From contig JBBQZQ010000016.1 of the NCBI GenBank assembly GCA_038207565.1, positions 16,965-80,964 of the forward strand: a DNA stretch of 64,000 nt, read 5' to 3'. A model generated the notes under the pieces. The model was not told where the DNA came from and ran no database searches. It worked only from the letters and a program-made list of their open reading frames with translations. The stretch comes from JALZAI01 sp038207565 (lineage in GTDB: Bacteria > Actinomycetota > Actinomycetes > Mycobacteriales > Jatrophihabitantaceae). This document shows positions 34,628 to 44,147 of the stretch, piece after piece (the first letter of the stretch is position 1; each line of letters starts with the position of its first letter). The position numbers and the translations under genes are program-made.

Positions 34628-35896
34628 TCAGTCGTTGGCGCGGAACCGGGCGGAGGGTCCGTCCCGCCACGCCCGGGACCGCGCGATCGCCAGAAGCGCC
34701 GCAAGCGCGGTGCCGACGGCCCCAGCAACGGCCACCGTCGCCGGGGTCGTCCAGATCTCGGTGGCCAGTCCACCCAGCAACAGCCCGACGCCCTGGACGG
34801 CGAGCAGCCCTGCTGAGGCCACCGAGATGGCCTGGCCCCGGCGTTCCACCGGTACGCCCCGCACGAACTCGATGATGATCTGCGCCTGGAAGGCGGTGCA
34901 AGCTCCGCTGAGCGCCCACAGCAGACACGTCGCAGCGAATCCGACGTCGAGCCAGCAGGCGATCAGAGGCACCCCGGCGAGCACGGCCAGCGGCGCCACC
35001 AACCCGGCCCTCTGCTCGTCACCCAACAGGCGCATCAGCAGCAACGACCCGATCAGCACACCCGCTGGGCCGGCGGCGAGCAACATGCCCGTCGCGGCCG
35101 CACCGCCGCCGACATGCTCGGCATAGGGCGCAGCAAGACCTTCGGGGATGACGAGGATGCCGGTCAACCACGAGAAGAGGATGAGGATTCGCAATCGTGG
35201 GCTGCCGGCGATGGCACGCAGTCCCGCCGCCCACCCCACGCCCGCGAAACCGGCTGCCGCCGGCCGGTGCCGCACCCGCAGGCCGATCATGAGGGCTGAC
35301 AGCGCGAAGCTCACCGCGTCGAGGGCGAGGGCCGATCTGGAGCCGACCACGCCGACCACCGCTCCGCCGACCGCGAAGCCGACCAACTGGGTGCCCTGGA
35401 CCGTGGCGATGCGCAAACCCGTCCCCAGTGCGTATCGCTCGCCGTCGAGAATATCCGCGACCAATGCCGATTCGGCGGCCTTCCACGGTGCACCCACAAC
35501 CACAGCAGCGACGAGCAGGACCGCGACGGCAGCGATCGGTACGGCAGGAACCGCCATGACCGCGAGCAACAGCGCCCGTACCAGATCGGCCCAGACGAGC
35601 AGACTCCGGCGCGGCACCCGGTCGGCGAGGGCGCCCAGCAGGACACTGCCCAGCACCGCCGGCAGGTAGGTGAGCGCGTAGACCGCCGCGGTGAGCAGGC
35701 TCGACCCGGACTCGCTAAAGACAAGGACCGACAGCGCGACGCGCGCAAACTGGTCGCCCAGCAGGGACTGCAGATCGGCCAGCCACAACCACCGGAACTC
35801 AGCGTCACGCAAGACCTGACGGAACCCCTTGTCGGCGTGATCGCGGATCAGGACTGGGTCGGCCTCACGCTCCACGGGAGTTGGGCGACCCGTCAT
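34628..35896 (-). CDS. MFS transporter (drug-exporter type)
   Basis: A 422-residue major facilitator protein with about 12 helices; the N-terminal half shows FRWLWLADLQSLLGDQFARVALSV and the loop-2 motif GALADRVPRRSLL (consensus GxxxDRxGRR). This is the MFS_3/enterobactin-exporter-like type. The Met at 35896 (MTGRPTPVERE) is chosen; an earlier in-frame Met exists. The substrate is unknown. It is convergent with the GHEWT ORFs, so a role in exporting their product can be imagined but has no direct support. Confidence 0.85.
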   Translation of the reverse strand: MTGRPTPVEREADPVLIRDHADKGFRQVLRDAEFRWLWLADLQSLLGDQFARVALSVLVFSESGSSLLTAAVYALTYLPAVLGSVLLGALADRVPRRSLLVWADLVRALLLAVMAVPAVPIAAVAVLLVAAVVVGAPWKAAESALVADILDGERYALGTGLRIATVQGTQLVGFAVGGAVVGVVGSRSALALDAVSFALSALMIGLRVRHRPAAAGFAGVGWAAGLRAIAGSPRLRILILFSWLTGILVIPEGLAAPYAEHVGGGAAATGMLLAAGPAGVLIGSLLLMRLLGDEQRAGLVAPLAVLAGVPLIACWLDVGFAATCLLWALSGACTAFQAQIIIEFVRGVPVERRGQAISVASAGLLAVQGVGLLLGGLATEIWTTPATVAVAGAVGTALAALLAIARSRAWRDGPSARFRAND

Positions 35897-36032
35897 TGCT
35901 ACCGCGCTCGGCCACAAGTAGCACCTTTGCATACAATCGCCGCATGTAGCGCAAGCCGTCGCATCGATCCAGACCCGAGATCGGAAGCCCGACCAAGCTC
36001 CCAGATCAGTCTAAATCCCTTACTCTCGGCGA

Positions 36033-38210
36033 ATGGGCTCGGAAGGAACCGATCTGTGGGCAACCGCGCTTGGTCGCACCGCGCCACCCCGGGCGGACGA
36101 TCGGCGGCTGGACAACGACGGCTGGGAGGCGCTGGAAGACTCGGTCTACACGCCGCCGCAGGATGTGCGTGCCAAGCGGCTCGACATCCAGGGACTGCGT
36201 TTCGTGGCGGTGGCCCTCGTCGTGCTCTTCCACGCCGGACTGACCGGCGCGCTGCCGGGCGGGTATGTCGGTGTCGACGTGTTCTTCGTGATCTCGGGTT
36301 TCCTGATCACCGGCAACATCACCCAGGGCCTTGCGGCCGGTGAGTTCTCCCTGCTCGGGTTCTACGCCAATCGCGCTCGGCGACTGCTGCCGGCCGCCTT
36401 CGTCACCATCGCGGGCACCTGCCTGCTGACGTACCTGTTCCTGTCGGCGACCCGGTTCGACAGCATCGCGCGCGACGCACTGTCCAGCGCCTACTACGCC
36501 GTGAACTGGCGGCTGTCCGCGCAGTCGGTCGACTATCTCGCGCAGGACCAGGCTGTCAGCCCGTTCCAGCACTTCTGGTCGCTCGCGGTCGAAGAGCAGT
36601 TCTACCTGGTGTGGCCGCTCTTGCTGCTGTTCGCGGCCCTGCTGTGGCGCGCGAACCGCCGCGCCGCATGGTTGATCGCGCTCGCGGCAGTCCTCGTCCC
36701 GTCGCTGATCTACTCGATCACCTACACGGCCTCGGACGCCGCGCAGGCCTACTTCGTGACCACGACGCGCATGTGGGAACTGGCGCTCGGCGGCGGTGTG
36801 GCCCTGGGTGCGACTGTGCTGGCGAGGGTGCCCGGTGCGACGGCCGCGACACTAGGCTGGCTAGGCATCGCGGCCATCCTGTGCTCCGCTGTGCTCTACA
36901 CCGCCGGCACCCCGTTCCCCGGATATGCCGCCGTCATGCCCACCGTCGGCGCAGCCGCCGCACTGGCCTTCGGCGAGGCCGTGCGTGGTCCGCGGGTGGT
37001 GCTGTCCCTGCCGCCGTTGGTCTGGGTCGGCGACATGTCCTATTCCCTCTACCTCTGGCACTGGCCGATCATCGTCATCGCAGGTGCCCAGTTCACCGAA
37101 CACCCGCTGGCGGTGGGCCTCGTCGCAGCAGCGTTCTCGGTGCTGCCCGCCTGGCTGAGCCGGCGCCTCATCGAAGAGCCGGGCATGCGCAGCGAGACCT
37201 TCTCGACGACCCGCGCGGGGCTGAGCCTGGGACTGCTGACCTCCCTCGCGGGAGCGGTCGCTGCATTCTTGCTCCTGGCCTTCATTCCCGCCACGCACGG
37301 CTCGTCGGTCATCGTCGCCGACAACGGCCAGGCCGTCGACGTCACCGGTGCAAAGGTCAAGATCGGCGCCGAGATCCTCGCGGCGAATCCGCGTGGCGAC
37401 AAGAACGGCGCACCCAGGGACGATTTCGAGTCGATCAACCCCGACCCGATCAACGCCAAGCACGACGCGCCCGACGGCGGAAACTGCATCACTCTCATCC
37501 TCGCGAGCGCGGACGAGCAGTGCGAGTTCGGAGACGTAACGTCCAGCACCACCATCGACCTGGTCGGCGATTCGCACGCGATGCAGTGGCTACCGGCGTT
37601 GATCACGTCTGCCCTCGCCCACCATTGGCGCATCATCACCCATACCAAGCAATCCTGTCCGCTGACCGCAACGACGATCGTCGGACCGAACGGCCCGTAC
37701 ACCCAGTGCTCTGCATGGAACGCCGCGGTCACCAAGACCATCCTGCAGGAGAAACCTGCCTTGGTGCTGACCTCGACGAGCCGTGACCACCAGGCTTTCG
37801 TGGACGGCGAAGCGCTGAACCTCGCCGGCAGCCAGGCGGCCCTGATGAAGGGATTCGCCCAGTCCTGGACGCGGCTCAAGGAGAATGGAGTCGACGTCGC
37901 CGTGATCGCCGGCACGCCCATCCCGAACTTCGACGTGCCCACCTGCGTCAGCGAATTCCGCCACCAGCTCAGCAGGTGCGCCCGCCGACGTACCGAATGG
38001 ATGACGGCGACCGACGCCATGGAGCGCGCCCGCCGCAAGGTCTCCGGGATCGGCTACATCAATCTCAATGATGCGATCTGTCCCACCGACAAGTGCGCCG
38101 CGGTCATCGGAAACGTGCTCGTCTACCGCGACGCCAATCACCTCAGCGCCACCTACGTCTCAACGTTGGCCGACCGGTTCGACGAGTTGGTACGGCCGCT
38201 GGTGCGCTGA
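36033..38210 (+). CDS. OafA-type acyltransferase with C-terminal SGNH domain
   Basis: A 725-residue membrane protein. Residues about 45-400 form an acyltransferase-3 domain with ten or eleven helices (RLDIQGLRFVAVALVVLFHAG, GGYVGVDVFFVISGFLIT, RRLLPAAF, SLAVEEQFYLVWP). The extracytoplasmic C-terminal part is an SGNH domain with DLVGDSHAMQWLP (Ser nucleophile) and DANHLS (catalytic Asp-His). Such proteins O-acetylate or acylate cell-surface glycans. The native glycan is unknown. It stands alone, divergent from the MFS gene. Confidence 0.92.
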   Translation: MGSEGTDLWATALGRTAPPRADDRRLDNDGWEALEDSVYTPPQDVRAKRLDIQGLRFVAVALVVLFHAGLTGALPGGYVGVDVFFVISGFLITGNITQGLAAGEFSLLGFYANRARRLLPAAFVTIAGTCLLTYLFLSATRFDSIARDALSSAYYAVNWRLSAQSVDYLAQDQAVSPFQHFWSLAVEEQFYLVWPLLLLFAALLWRANRRAAWLIALAAVLVPSLIYSITYTASDAAQAYFVTTTRMWELALGGGVALGATVLARVPGATAATLGWLGIAAILCSAVLYTAGTPFPGYAAVMPTVGAAAALAFGEAVRGPRVVLSLPPLVWVGDMSYSLYLWHWPIIVIAGAQFTEHPLAVGLVAAAFSVLPAWLSRRLIEEPGMRSETFSTTRAGLSLGLLTSLAGAVAAFLLLAFIPATHGSSVIVADNGQAVDVTGAKVKIGAEILAANPRGDKNGAPRDDFESINPDPINAKHDAPDGGNCITLILASADEQCEFGDVTSSTTIDLVGDSHAMQWLPALITSALAHHWRIITHTKQSCPLTATTIVGPNGPYTQCSAWNAAVTKTILQEKPALVLTSTSRDHQAFVDGEALNLAGSQAALMKGFAQSWTRLKENGVDVAVIAGTPIPNFDVPTCVSEFRHQLSRCARRRTEWMTATDAMERARRKVSGIGYINLNDAICPTDKCAAVIGNVLVYRDANHLSATYVSTLADRFDELVRPLVR

Positions 38211-38223
38211 CAGTCGTGCACAG

Positions 38224-38633
38224 GCGGCGGACGAGTCGACCTGTAAGCCGGGTCCTGTACCGACGCATACGCGCCGGTGGCGACCATCCATCTCGGCCTG
38301 CCGTCGCCGGCAGGCTCTAGCGGTCTACCCGCAGGCATCGGGCGGGCAGCCCTCGACCGCCTGCGCAGTCCGTCAGGAAACCTGACGGACCTTCTCGACC
38401 TTGCTCCGGGTGGGGTTTACCGAGCCGTCCCGATCACTCGCGACGCTGGTGGTCTCTTACACCACCGTTTCACCCTTACCGGCGCGCGGACGCGCCGGCG
38501 GTCTGTTCTCTGTGGCACTTTCCCGCGGGTCACCCCGGGTTGCCGTTAGCAACCACCCTGCCCTATGGAGCCCGGACTTTCCTCGGCGAAACCTCTCGGT
38601 CCCGCCGCGGCCGCCCGGTCGGCTCGTCCGCCG
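38224..38633 (-). ncRNA. rnpB: RNase P RNA
   Basis: Bacterial type-A RNase P RNA, about 410 nt, on the minus strand. Universally conserved pieces are visible when read in that direction: GAGGAAAGTCCGGGCTCC near the 5' end (P4/CR I), ACAGAGAACAGACCGCC, GGTAAGGGTGAAACGGTGG and, at the 3' end, AGACCGCTAGAGCC and GGCTTACAGGTCGACTCG. The 5' and 3' ends pair through GCGGACGAG/CTCGTCCGC (P1). It is the catalytic part of the tRNA 5'-processing enzyme. End positions are accurate to a few bases. Confidence 0.96.
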
Positions 38634-38693
38634 CGTAGAGGATGCTACCCGCCTTCGGTACGGCTCGGGCGTTTGACTGGGTAGCCTGCCCAC

Positions 38694-39925
38694 GTGCCTG
38701 GCGCGCTCGCCGAGACGATCGCGATCCTCGTCCTAGTCGTCAGCCTGGCCATTGCGATCGTGCGTCCTTTCGGCCTCAGCGAGGCTCTCGGCGCCGTACC
38801 CGCCGCGATCGTCGTGGTCACGACGGGCATCGTGTCGGTCGGCGAAGCCGGCGACCGGCTCGGCGAGATCGGTCCGACCGTTGCGTTCCTTGCCGCAATA
38901 CTGGTGTTCGGTCACCTCTGTGCCGAGGCCGGAGTCTTCGACCACCTGGGCTCGCTCGCCGCGCGGATCAGTGACGGCAGGCCACGGCTCCTGCTCGCCA
39001 TTGTCGTCTAGCTGGCGGCAGCGGTGAAGGCCGTGCTGACCCTCGACGCGACGGTGGTGCTGCTGACACCGGTCGTGCTGACGACCGCGCAACGGCTGGG
39101 CGTCCCGGCGCGTCCCCATGCCTATGCGAGCACCCGGCTCGCCAACAGCGGGTCGTTGTTGCTGCCCGTCTCGAATCTGACCAACCTGCTCGCGTTCGCC
39201 GCCTCCGGACTGTCCTTCGGCCACTTCGCCGCGCTGATGGCACTGCCATGGGCGCTGGCAGGCGCGGCCGAGTGGCTCGGCCTGCGGCTGTTCTTCCGCC
39301 GTGACCTGCCGGCTCGCCTGCCCTCGCCCGTCCAGCATCCGTTGTCCGCACCGCCCTCGCGGTTCTCGCGCTCACGGTTGCCGGGTTCGTCCTCACCTCC
39401 TCGCTGGATGTCGCTCCGGCGTGGGCAGCGCTGGGCTGCTGCCTGCTGCTGCTCATCCCCTGGGTGCAGGCCTGGGATGTGTCGGTACCGCGACTCATCG
39501 GCGAGGCCAGCCCGGGTTCTGCATCTTCGTGTTGGCGCTCGCTGTCTTGGTCGAGGGGGTGACTCGCCACGGGCTCGGGACCGCGCTCGCGCACATCGTG
39601 CCGTCCGGGAGTCCTCGCGCTGCTCGCTGCTGCCTTCGTGGCCGCAGCGGTCGCCAACCTGCTCAACAACCTGCCGGCGACGCTCGCGCTCGTACCGCTG
39701 GTGACCGGTCAACCGGCGCTCGTGCTGGCAGTGCTGGTCGGCGTGAACGTGGACCGAACCTGACCTACGGCGGCTCGCTCGCCACCCTGCTGTGGCGCCG
39801 GCTGTTGCCGGCCTAGGAAAAGCCCCGGGCAGTCCAGTTCATCTGCTCGGCGTGCTCACCGTCCCGACTTTGCTGGTGCTGACCACGGCTGCGCTCTGGG
39901 CCGCGCTGCAGGTCATCGGAACGTG
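38694..39925 (+). pseudogene. Decayed ArsB/NhaD-type permease gene
   Basis: A broken anion/ion-exchange permease of the ArsB family. Successive pieces in different frames match one protein: TIAILVLVVSLAIAIVRPFG (38710 on), GPTVAFLAAILVFGHLCAEAGVFD, an in-frame TAG at 39009-39011, TLDATVVLLTPVVL, then frame changes near 39310, 39500 and 39610, with the diagnostic NLLNNLPATLAL near 39660, and finally a one-base loss before NLTYGGSLATLLWRR. The tail reaches 39925. At least one nonsense and four frame changes make it non-functional. The many independent lesions speak against a sequencing error. Confidence 0.88.
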
Positions 39926-40035
39926 ACTGCCGTGGGCATGTGTTCACGCACAGCACGGATAACCGCTTCCGGCCGGCGGGTAGTTGCCCCGCAATGCGCG
40001 GCGCAGTGCCGCGCGCTACCTCGAGGAGTCACACC

Positions 40036-40536
40036 ATGTCGTCCGACGCCATCGTCTTGCTGAAAGCAGACCACAAGGAGATCAAGAAGGTTTTCCGCGA
40101 CTTCCAGGCAGCCGGTGCGAACACCACAAAGAAGAAGGCCGATCTCGTCAACAGGATGATCGAGTTGCTTACCGTGCATACCTACCTCGAGAACGAGGTG
40201 ATGTACCCGGAGGTCCGCCGTTTGCTTCCGGACCTGGAGGACGACGTCCTGGAGTCCTACGAGGAGCACCACGTAGCCGACGTGCTGTGCATGGAGCTGT
40301 TCGCGATGCCCGCGGACGCAGAGCGCTTCGACGCCAAGACCACCGTCCTCATCGAGAACGTCGCGCACCACATCGACGAGGAAGAGAACGACTGGTTCCC
40401 GAAGGTCCGCGCGGGCCTGGGACGCAAGCAGCTGCAGGAACTGGGCGCGCGGCTCGAACAAGCTCGAGCCAAGGCACCGCAAGCCCCCGTGCAGCCCAGC
40501 GCGATGAAGAAGGCGATCGACGCCGTGATCGCCTGA
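40036..40536 (+). CDS. Hemerythrin HHE-domain protein
   Basis: A 166-residue helical protein with the HHE cation-binding pattern: LLKADHKEIKKVF (His near 13), LTVHTYLENEVMYPEV (His-x4-Glu near 45), YEEHHVADVLCME (near 75) and NVAHHIDEEENDWFP (near 105). The diiron or similar site may sense or store O2/NO or metal. It starts at 40036 from family length; the frame is open 32 codons upstream in a stretch unlike protein. Ends 10 bases before the convergent RNase H gene. Confidence 0.88.
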   Translation: MSSDAIVLLKADHKEIKKVFRDFQAAGANTTKKKADLVNRMIELLTVHTYLENEVMYPEVRRLLPDLEDDVLESYEEHHVADVLCMELFAMPADAERFDAKTTVLIENVAHHIDEEENDWFPKVRAGLGRKQLQELGARLEQARAKAPQAPVQPSAMKKAIDAVIA

Positions 40537-40546
40537 GGGTCACCAC

Positions 40547-41614
40547 CTACAGGTGCGCTGTGTCGTTGAACAGCCGCATCGAGCTCGTGCCGTCCGCGAA
40601 GTAGTCGAGCATGGACACCGACGCGGGGTCCAGGTGCATGCGATAGATCGACTCGAAGGGTGCGTCGAGCGCGGTGCGCACCAGCGTCTTGATCGGCGAG
40701 ACGTGGGTGACGACGATGACTGTCCGGTCGGGATGTGCAGCGATCAGCGCGTCACGACCTCGGCGCACCCGCCGGGCCAGCGCCCCGAACGACTCACCAC
40801 CCGGCGTTGCCGTGTCCGGCGAGCCCTGCCAGGCGGCGAGTTCGGCCGGGTAGCGCTCGCGCACCTCGGCGACGGTGAGTCCCTCCCAGGCGCCGAAGTC
40901 GAGCTCGATCAAGTCGTCGTTCGTTGTGACGGGAAGGCCGAGCGAATCGGCGATCGCCTGCGCCGTCTCGAGGGCGCGTCGTAGCGGCGAGCTGACGACC
41001 GCAGCCACGCCGCGATACGGCCGGCGGGCGAGCGCCGCCGCCTGCGCCCGGCCGGCGTCGTCGAGCGGCAGATCGTTACGTCCGGAGAAGCGCATGGCAG
41101 CCGAGTGCGTCGTCGAGGCGTGCCGGACGAGCACCAGGCGGGTCGGCGGACCGGTCGGCGGCGCCCACGTCGGCAGCGGTGCAGACGTCGCCGGCTTCGG
41201 CTGTTTGCCTTCGCCGGTGTCCATCGCCTCGTTGGCCAGGCGGTCGGCGTGCTTGTTCTGCTCGCGGGGAATCCACTCGAATGTCACCGTGTCGAAGGAC
41301 GCGCGCAACGACGCGGCCTCGCGGGCCAGCGGCCGCAGACCGGGGTGCTTGACCTGCCAGACGCCTTTCATCTGCTCGACGACGAGCTTGGAGTCCATGC
41401 GGACAGCCACCTGGCGCGCACCGAGATCGCGGGCTGCCGTGAGGCCGGCGATGAGGCCGCGGTACTCGGCAACGTTGTTGGTCTCGATGCCGATGAAGTC
41501 CTTCGCTTCGGCCAACACCTCGCCGGTGTCGGCATCGGTCACTGCCGCTCCGTACCCCGCCGGGCCGGGGTTGCCACGTGAGCCGCCGTCCGCCTCGACG
41601 ATCACCTTCACCAT
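40547..41614 (-). CDS. Bifunctional RNase H / acid phosphatase
   Basis: A 355-residue fusion like Rv2228c. Residues 1-135 are an RNase H type-I domain (EADGGSRGNPGPAGYGAAV, NNVAEYRGLIAGL, MDSKLVVEQM, PREQNKHADRLANEA: the D-E-D acidic residues are present). After a linker, residues about 158-350 form a histidine phosphatase (LVLVRHASTTHSAAMRFSGRN, VVSSPLRRALETAQ, VIVVTHVSPIK). It removes RNA from RNA:DNA hybrids; the phosphatase part in mycobacteria acts on alpha-ribazole-type substrates. It follows the zinc-ribbon gene in a 3-gene run, separated by the 18-bp repeat block. Confidence 0.95.
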   Translation of the reverse strand: MVKVIVEADGGSRGNPGPAGYGAAVTDADTGEVLAEAKDFIGIETNNVAEYRGLIAGLTAARDLGARQVAVRMDSKLVVEQMKGVWQVKHPGLRPLAREAASLRASFDTVTFEWIPREQNKHADRLANEAMDTGEGKQPKPATSAPLPTWAPPTGPPTRLVLVRHASTTHSAAMRFSGRNDLPLDDAGRAQAAALARRPYRGVAAVVSSPLRRALETAQAIADSLGLPVTTNDDLIELDFGAWEGLTVAEVRERYPAELAAWQGSPDTATPGGESFGALARRVRRGRDALIAAHPDRTVIVVTHVSPIKTLVRTALDAPFESIYRMHLDPASVSMLDYFADGTSSMRLFNDTAHL

Positions 41615-41670
41615 TGGCCCCGTAGCAGGGTCGGGCCCGGCGTGTCGCCCTGCTCAGGGGCCAAGACAGG

Positions 41671-41778
41671 GCGGGGCACAGCGGCACGGCGGGGCACAGC
41701 GGCGCGGCGGGGCACAGCGGCGCGGCGGGGCACAGCGGCAGGGCGGGGCACAGCGGCGCGGCGGGGCACAGCGGCGCG
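41671..41778. repeat. 18-bp tandem repeat, six copies
   Basis: Six head-to-tail copies of GCGGGGCACAGCGGCGCG with one or two differences (copy 1 has CACG and copy 4 CAGG at the end). The block fills most of the gap between the zinc-ribbon gene stop (41793) and the RNase H start (41614). The 18-base unit is a multiple of three, so it would read as a six-residue repeat in any frame, but no gene is supported there. There are no unique spacers, so it is not CRISPR. Confidence 0.95.
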
Positions 41779-41792
41779 GCGGGGATGCACGA

Positions 41793-42533
41793 TCACAGGC
41801 CGGATTCGGCGGTCCGCACCAGGATGCGGCGGCAGTTCTCGCAGCGCACGACCTCGTCCGGCGCTGCGGCACGCGCCGTCGAGAGCTCGCTGCCGGACAG
41901 CTCGATACGGCAGCCCTCGCACCGCCGCTGCCGCAGCATCGCGGCACCTGACCCGCCGCCGTGTTCACGCGCCCGCTCGTACAGGGCCAGCAGGTCACCC
42001 GGAATCTCGGTGGCGATCGACGCCCGCTCGCCGTCACGTTCGGCGGTAGCCGCGTCGATCTCGGCGAAGGCAGCGTCGCGAGTGGCGCGCAGCTCAGCCT
42101 GCTCTGCCGACAGCGCGTCGCGCTGCGCGGCCAGCTGCGAAACGCGCGCTTCGCACTCCTCACGCCGCTCCATGACCTCGAGCACGTCGTCCTCGAGGTT
42201 GGACTGCCGTCGGGCCAGCGTCGCGATCTCGTGTTGCAGCCCCTCGAGTTCCTTTGCCGGGACGCCGCCGGATTGCAGTCGCTGCTCGTCGCGAGTGGCG
42301 CGTGCCCGCACGGCGTCGACGTCGTTCTCCAGGCGTCGCTGGCTGTCGACGATGTCGGCCAGGCTCGTCTCGGCGTCGATCAGATCATTGTTCAGTGCCG
42401 CCGAACGAACCTCGCGTTCGGCGAGCGCCACCAGCTCGGGCAGGCTGCGGCGCCGATGGGACAACTGCGCCAGAGCCGTGTCGGCAGCCTGCAGCTCGAG
42501 CAGACGGAGCTGTGCGGAGTGCTCGGCGTTCAC
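41793..42533 (-). CDS. Coiled-coil C4 zinc-ribbon protein (Rv2229c-like)
   Basis: A 246-residue protein: residues about 5-175 form a long antiparallel coiled coil (heptads rich in Leu, Glu and Arg), and the C-terminus holds a C4 zinc ribbon with RCEGCRIELS and RCENCRRILV. The family (CT398/Rv2229c type) is nearly always next to nif3 and RNase H/AP in actinobacteria; a role in RNA or translation quality control has been suggested by position only. Its start overlaps the nif3 stop (ATGA). Confidence 0.92.
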   Translation of the reverse strand: MNAEHSAQLRLLELQAADTALAQLSHRRRSLPELVALAEREVRSAALNNDLIDAETSLADIVDSQRRLENDVDAVRARATRDEQRLQSGGVPAKELEGLQHEIATLARRQSNLEDDVLEVMERREECEARVSQLAAQRDALSAEQAELRATRDAAFAEIDAATAERDGERASIATEIPGDLLALYERAREHGGGSGAAMLRQRRCEGCRIELSGSELSTARAAAPDEVVRCENCRRILVRTAESGL

Positions 42534-43693
42534 GGACTCGCCTTCTGGTCAGCGCTCGGTGCGGACGCAGCGTGCACCGTCCACGGATCAGTGGCACGTT
42601 CGGACACGCGGACCTCCACCGTAGTGCCGAGCTCAGCGCGCAGGCGACCGGCCAGCGCGTGCAGCCATGGCTCCTCGGTGGCCCAGTGCGCCGCGTCGAC
42701 GAGCGCCATGCCGCCCCCACCGCGCTCCGCCACCGCTTCATTGCTCGGGTGGTGCTTCAGGTCCGCGGTGAGATAGGCATCGGCACCGGCCGCGCGCGCC
42801 TGTTCCGTCAGCGGCGCACCCGACCCCCCGCATACGGCAACGGTACGAACCGGGCGATCCGGATCACCGGCTGCGCGTACCCCCCACGTTGTCGGCGGCA
42901 GCATCCTGGCCGCGTGTTCGGTGAACTCGCGCAGCGTCATCGGGACGGGGAGTTCACCGACCCGCCCGGTCCCCCGCTCAGTCGGCGGCGGCGACTGAAC
43001 CAGCAGGTCGAAGGCAGGCTCCTCGTACGGATGCGCAACGCGCAGCGCGGTCACGATCTCGCCGCGCCGATGGCGCGGGACGACCATCTCGACGCGGGAC
43101 TCGCGGACCGTCTCGATCGCACCCACGTGGCCCAGGGCCGGAGTGGCACCGTCCAGCGGGCGGAACGTTCCGCTGCCCTCGATCGTCCAGGCGCAGCGGT
43201 CGTAGTCGCCTATTGCCCCGGCACCCGCCGCGGCCAGGGCATCGACCAGCCGCTCGGTGGCTGCCGTCGGGACGAAGACGACGAGCTTGTCGAGCGCCTC
43301 ACCCGGCTGCGGGTCCAGGATGCGCAACTGCGCGAGGCCGAGCCGATCGGCGAGCGCGTCCGAGACACCCGGACGCGAGACGTCGGCGTTGGTATGGGCG
43401 ACGAAGTGCGCCACGCCGGCACGGATCATCCGGTGCACGAGGGCACCCTTGGGTTCCGAGGCAGCGACGCCGTGTACCCCGGTCAGCAGCAACGGGTGGT
43501 GGGTGAGCAGTAGCTGGGCATGCCCGCTGAGCGCCTCGTCCACCGTCGCGGGGACCGGATCCACTGCCAGCAGCACCCGTTCGACCGACTCGTCAGGATC
43601 ACCGCACACAAGGCCGACGGCATCCCACGTCTCGGCCCAGCGCGGGTCGAACCAGCTGTCCAGAACAGCGATCAGATCGGCGAGCCGCGGCAT
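42530..43693 (-). CDS. Nif3-like dinuclear metal centre protein
   Basis: A 387-residue NIF3/YbgI-family protein, possible GTP cyclohydrolase-I-type 2. It begins MPRLADLIAVLDSWFDPRWAETWDAVGL; metal-binding residues are in LLLTHHPLLLTGVH near 65-78 and in TADLKHHPSNEA near 335. The long form contains an inserted PII-like domain between. The Met at 43693 is chosen; a longer frame runs upstream over the divergent gene with no family match. The order nif3, zinc ribbon, RNase H-AP is the same as in Mycobacterium. Confidence 0.93.
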   Translation of the reverse strand: MPRLADLIAVLDSWFDPRWAETWDAVGLVCGDPDESVERVLLAVDPVPATVDEALSGHAQLLLTHHPLLLTGVHGVAASEPKGALVHRMIRAGVAHFVAHTNADVSRPGVSDALADRLGLAQLRILDPQPGEALDKLVVFVPTAATERLVDALAAAGAGAIGDYDRCAWTIEGSGTFRPLDGATPALGHVGAIETVRESRVEMVVPRHRRGEIVTALRVAHPYEEPAFDLLVQSPPPTERGTGRVGELPVPMTLREFTEHAARMLPPTTWGVRAAGDPDRPVRTVAVCGGSGAPLTEQARAAGADAYLTADLKHHPSNEAVAERGGGGMALVDAAHWATEEPWLHALAGRLRAELGTTVEVRVSERATDPWTVHAASAPSADQKASP

Positions 43694-43751
43694 GTCGGGC
43701 AACCTACCGCGGGCGGGTACCGTTGATTTTCCGCAGGAAGCAGGAGGCGCC

Positions 43752-44147
43752 ATGCTGTACTTCGATGGGTTCCTTGGCCTGGTCGTCATCGGGCTGTGGA
43801 TCTTCTGCTTCTTCGACGTGCTGCTGACTGCACAGGCGCAATGCCGCACCCTGCCCAAGCTGGCGTGGGTTTTCATCGTGCTGCTTCTTCCGACGCTCGG
43901 TTCACTCGGCTGGTTGATCGCTGGTCGGCCATGGGACCGCAACGCTGAACCCGCGTCGCTGCGCTCGACCTCGCGCTGGTCCGATGCGTTCGAGCGCCCC
44001 GGCGGAGCTCCGGCGCGTCCCACGAAGCAGCGGGCACCGGATGACGACGAGGAGTTCCTCGCCGGCCTACGGAAACGCGCCGATGAGCAGCGCCGCCGAG
44101 CCCGCGAAGACAAGCATGAGCAGGACGAGCGGCCGGACGCCTGCTGA
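43752..44147 (+). CDS. PLDc_N-domain small membrane protein
   Basis: A 131-residue protein with two membrane helices (about 5-27 and 37-57) of the PLDc_N/cardiolipin-synthase N-terminal type, with LPKLAWVFIVLLLPTLGSLGWLIAGRP. The remaining 70 residues are charged (DDDEEFLAGLRKRADEQRRRAREDK). AGGAGG lies 4 bases before the ATG at 43752. Function unknown. It is divergent from nif3. Confidence 0.85.
   Translation: MLYFDGFLGLVVIGLWIFCFFDVLLTAQAQCRTLPKLAWVFIVLLLPTLGSLGWLIAGRPWDRNAEPASLRSTSRWSDAFERPGGAPARPTKQRAPDDDEEFLAGLRKRADEQRRRAREDKHEQDERPDAC

Noticed and set aside
41671..41778. Repeat block as a CRISPR array
   Set aside because: Units are directly adjacent with no unique spacers and no cas genes are present.
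42530..44113. Longer form of the Nif3 protein with 140 extra residues
   Set aside because: The extra part overlaps the divergent membrane protein gene and is not in the family.
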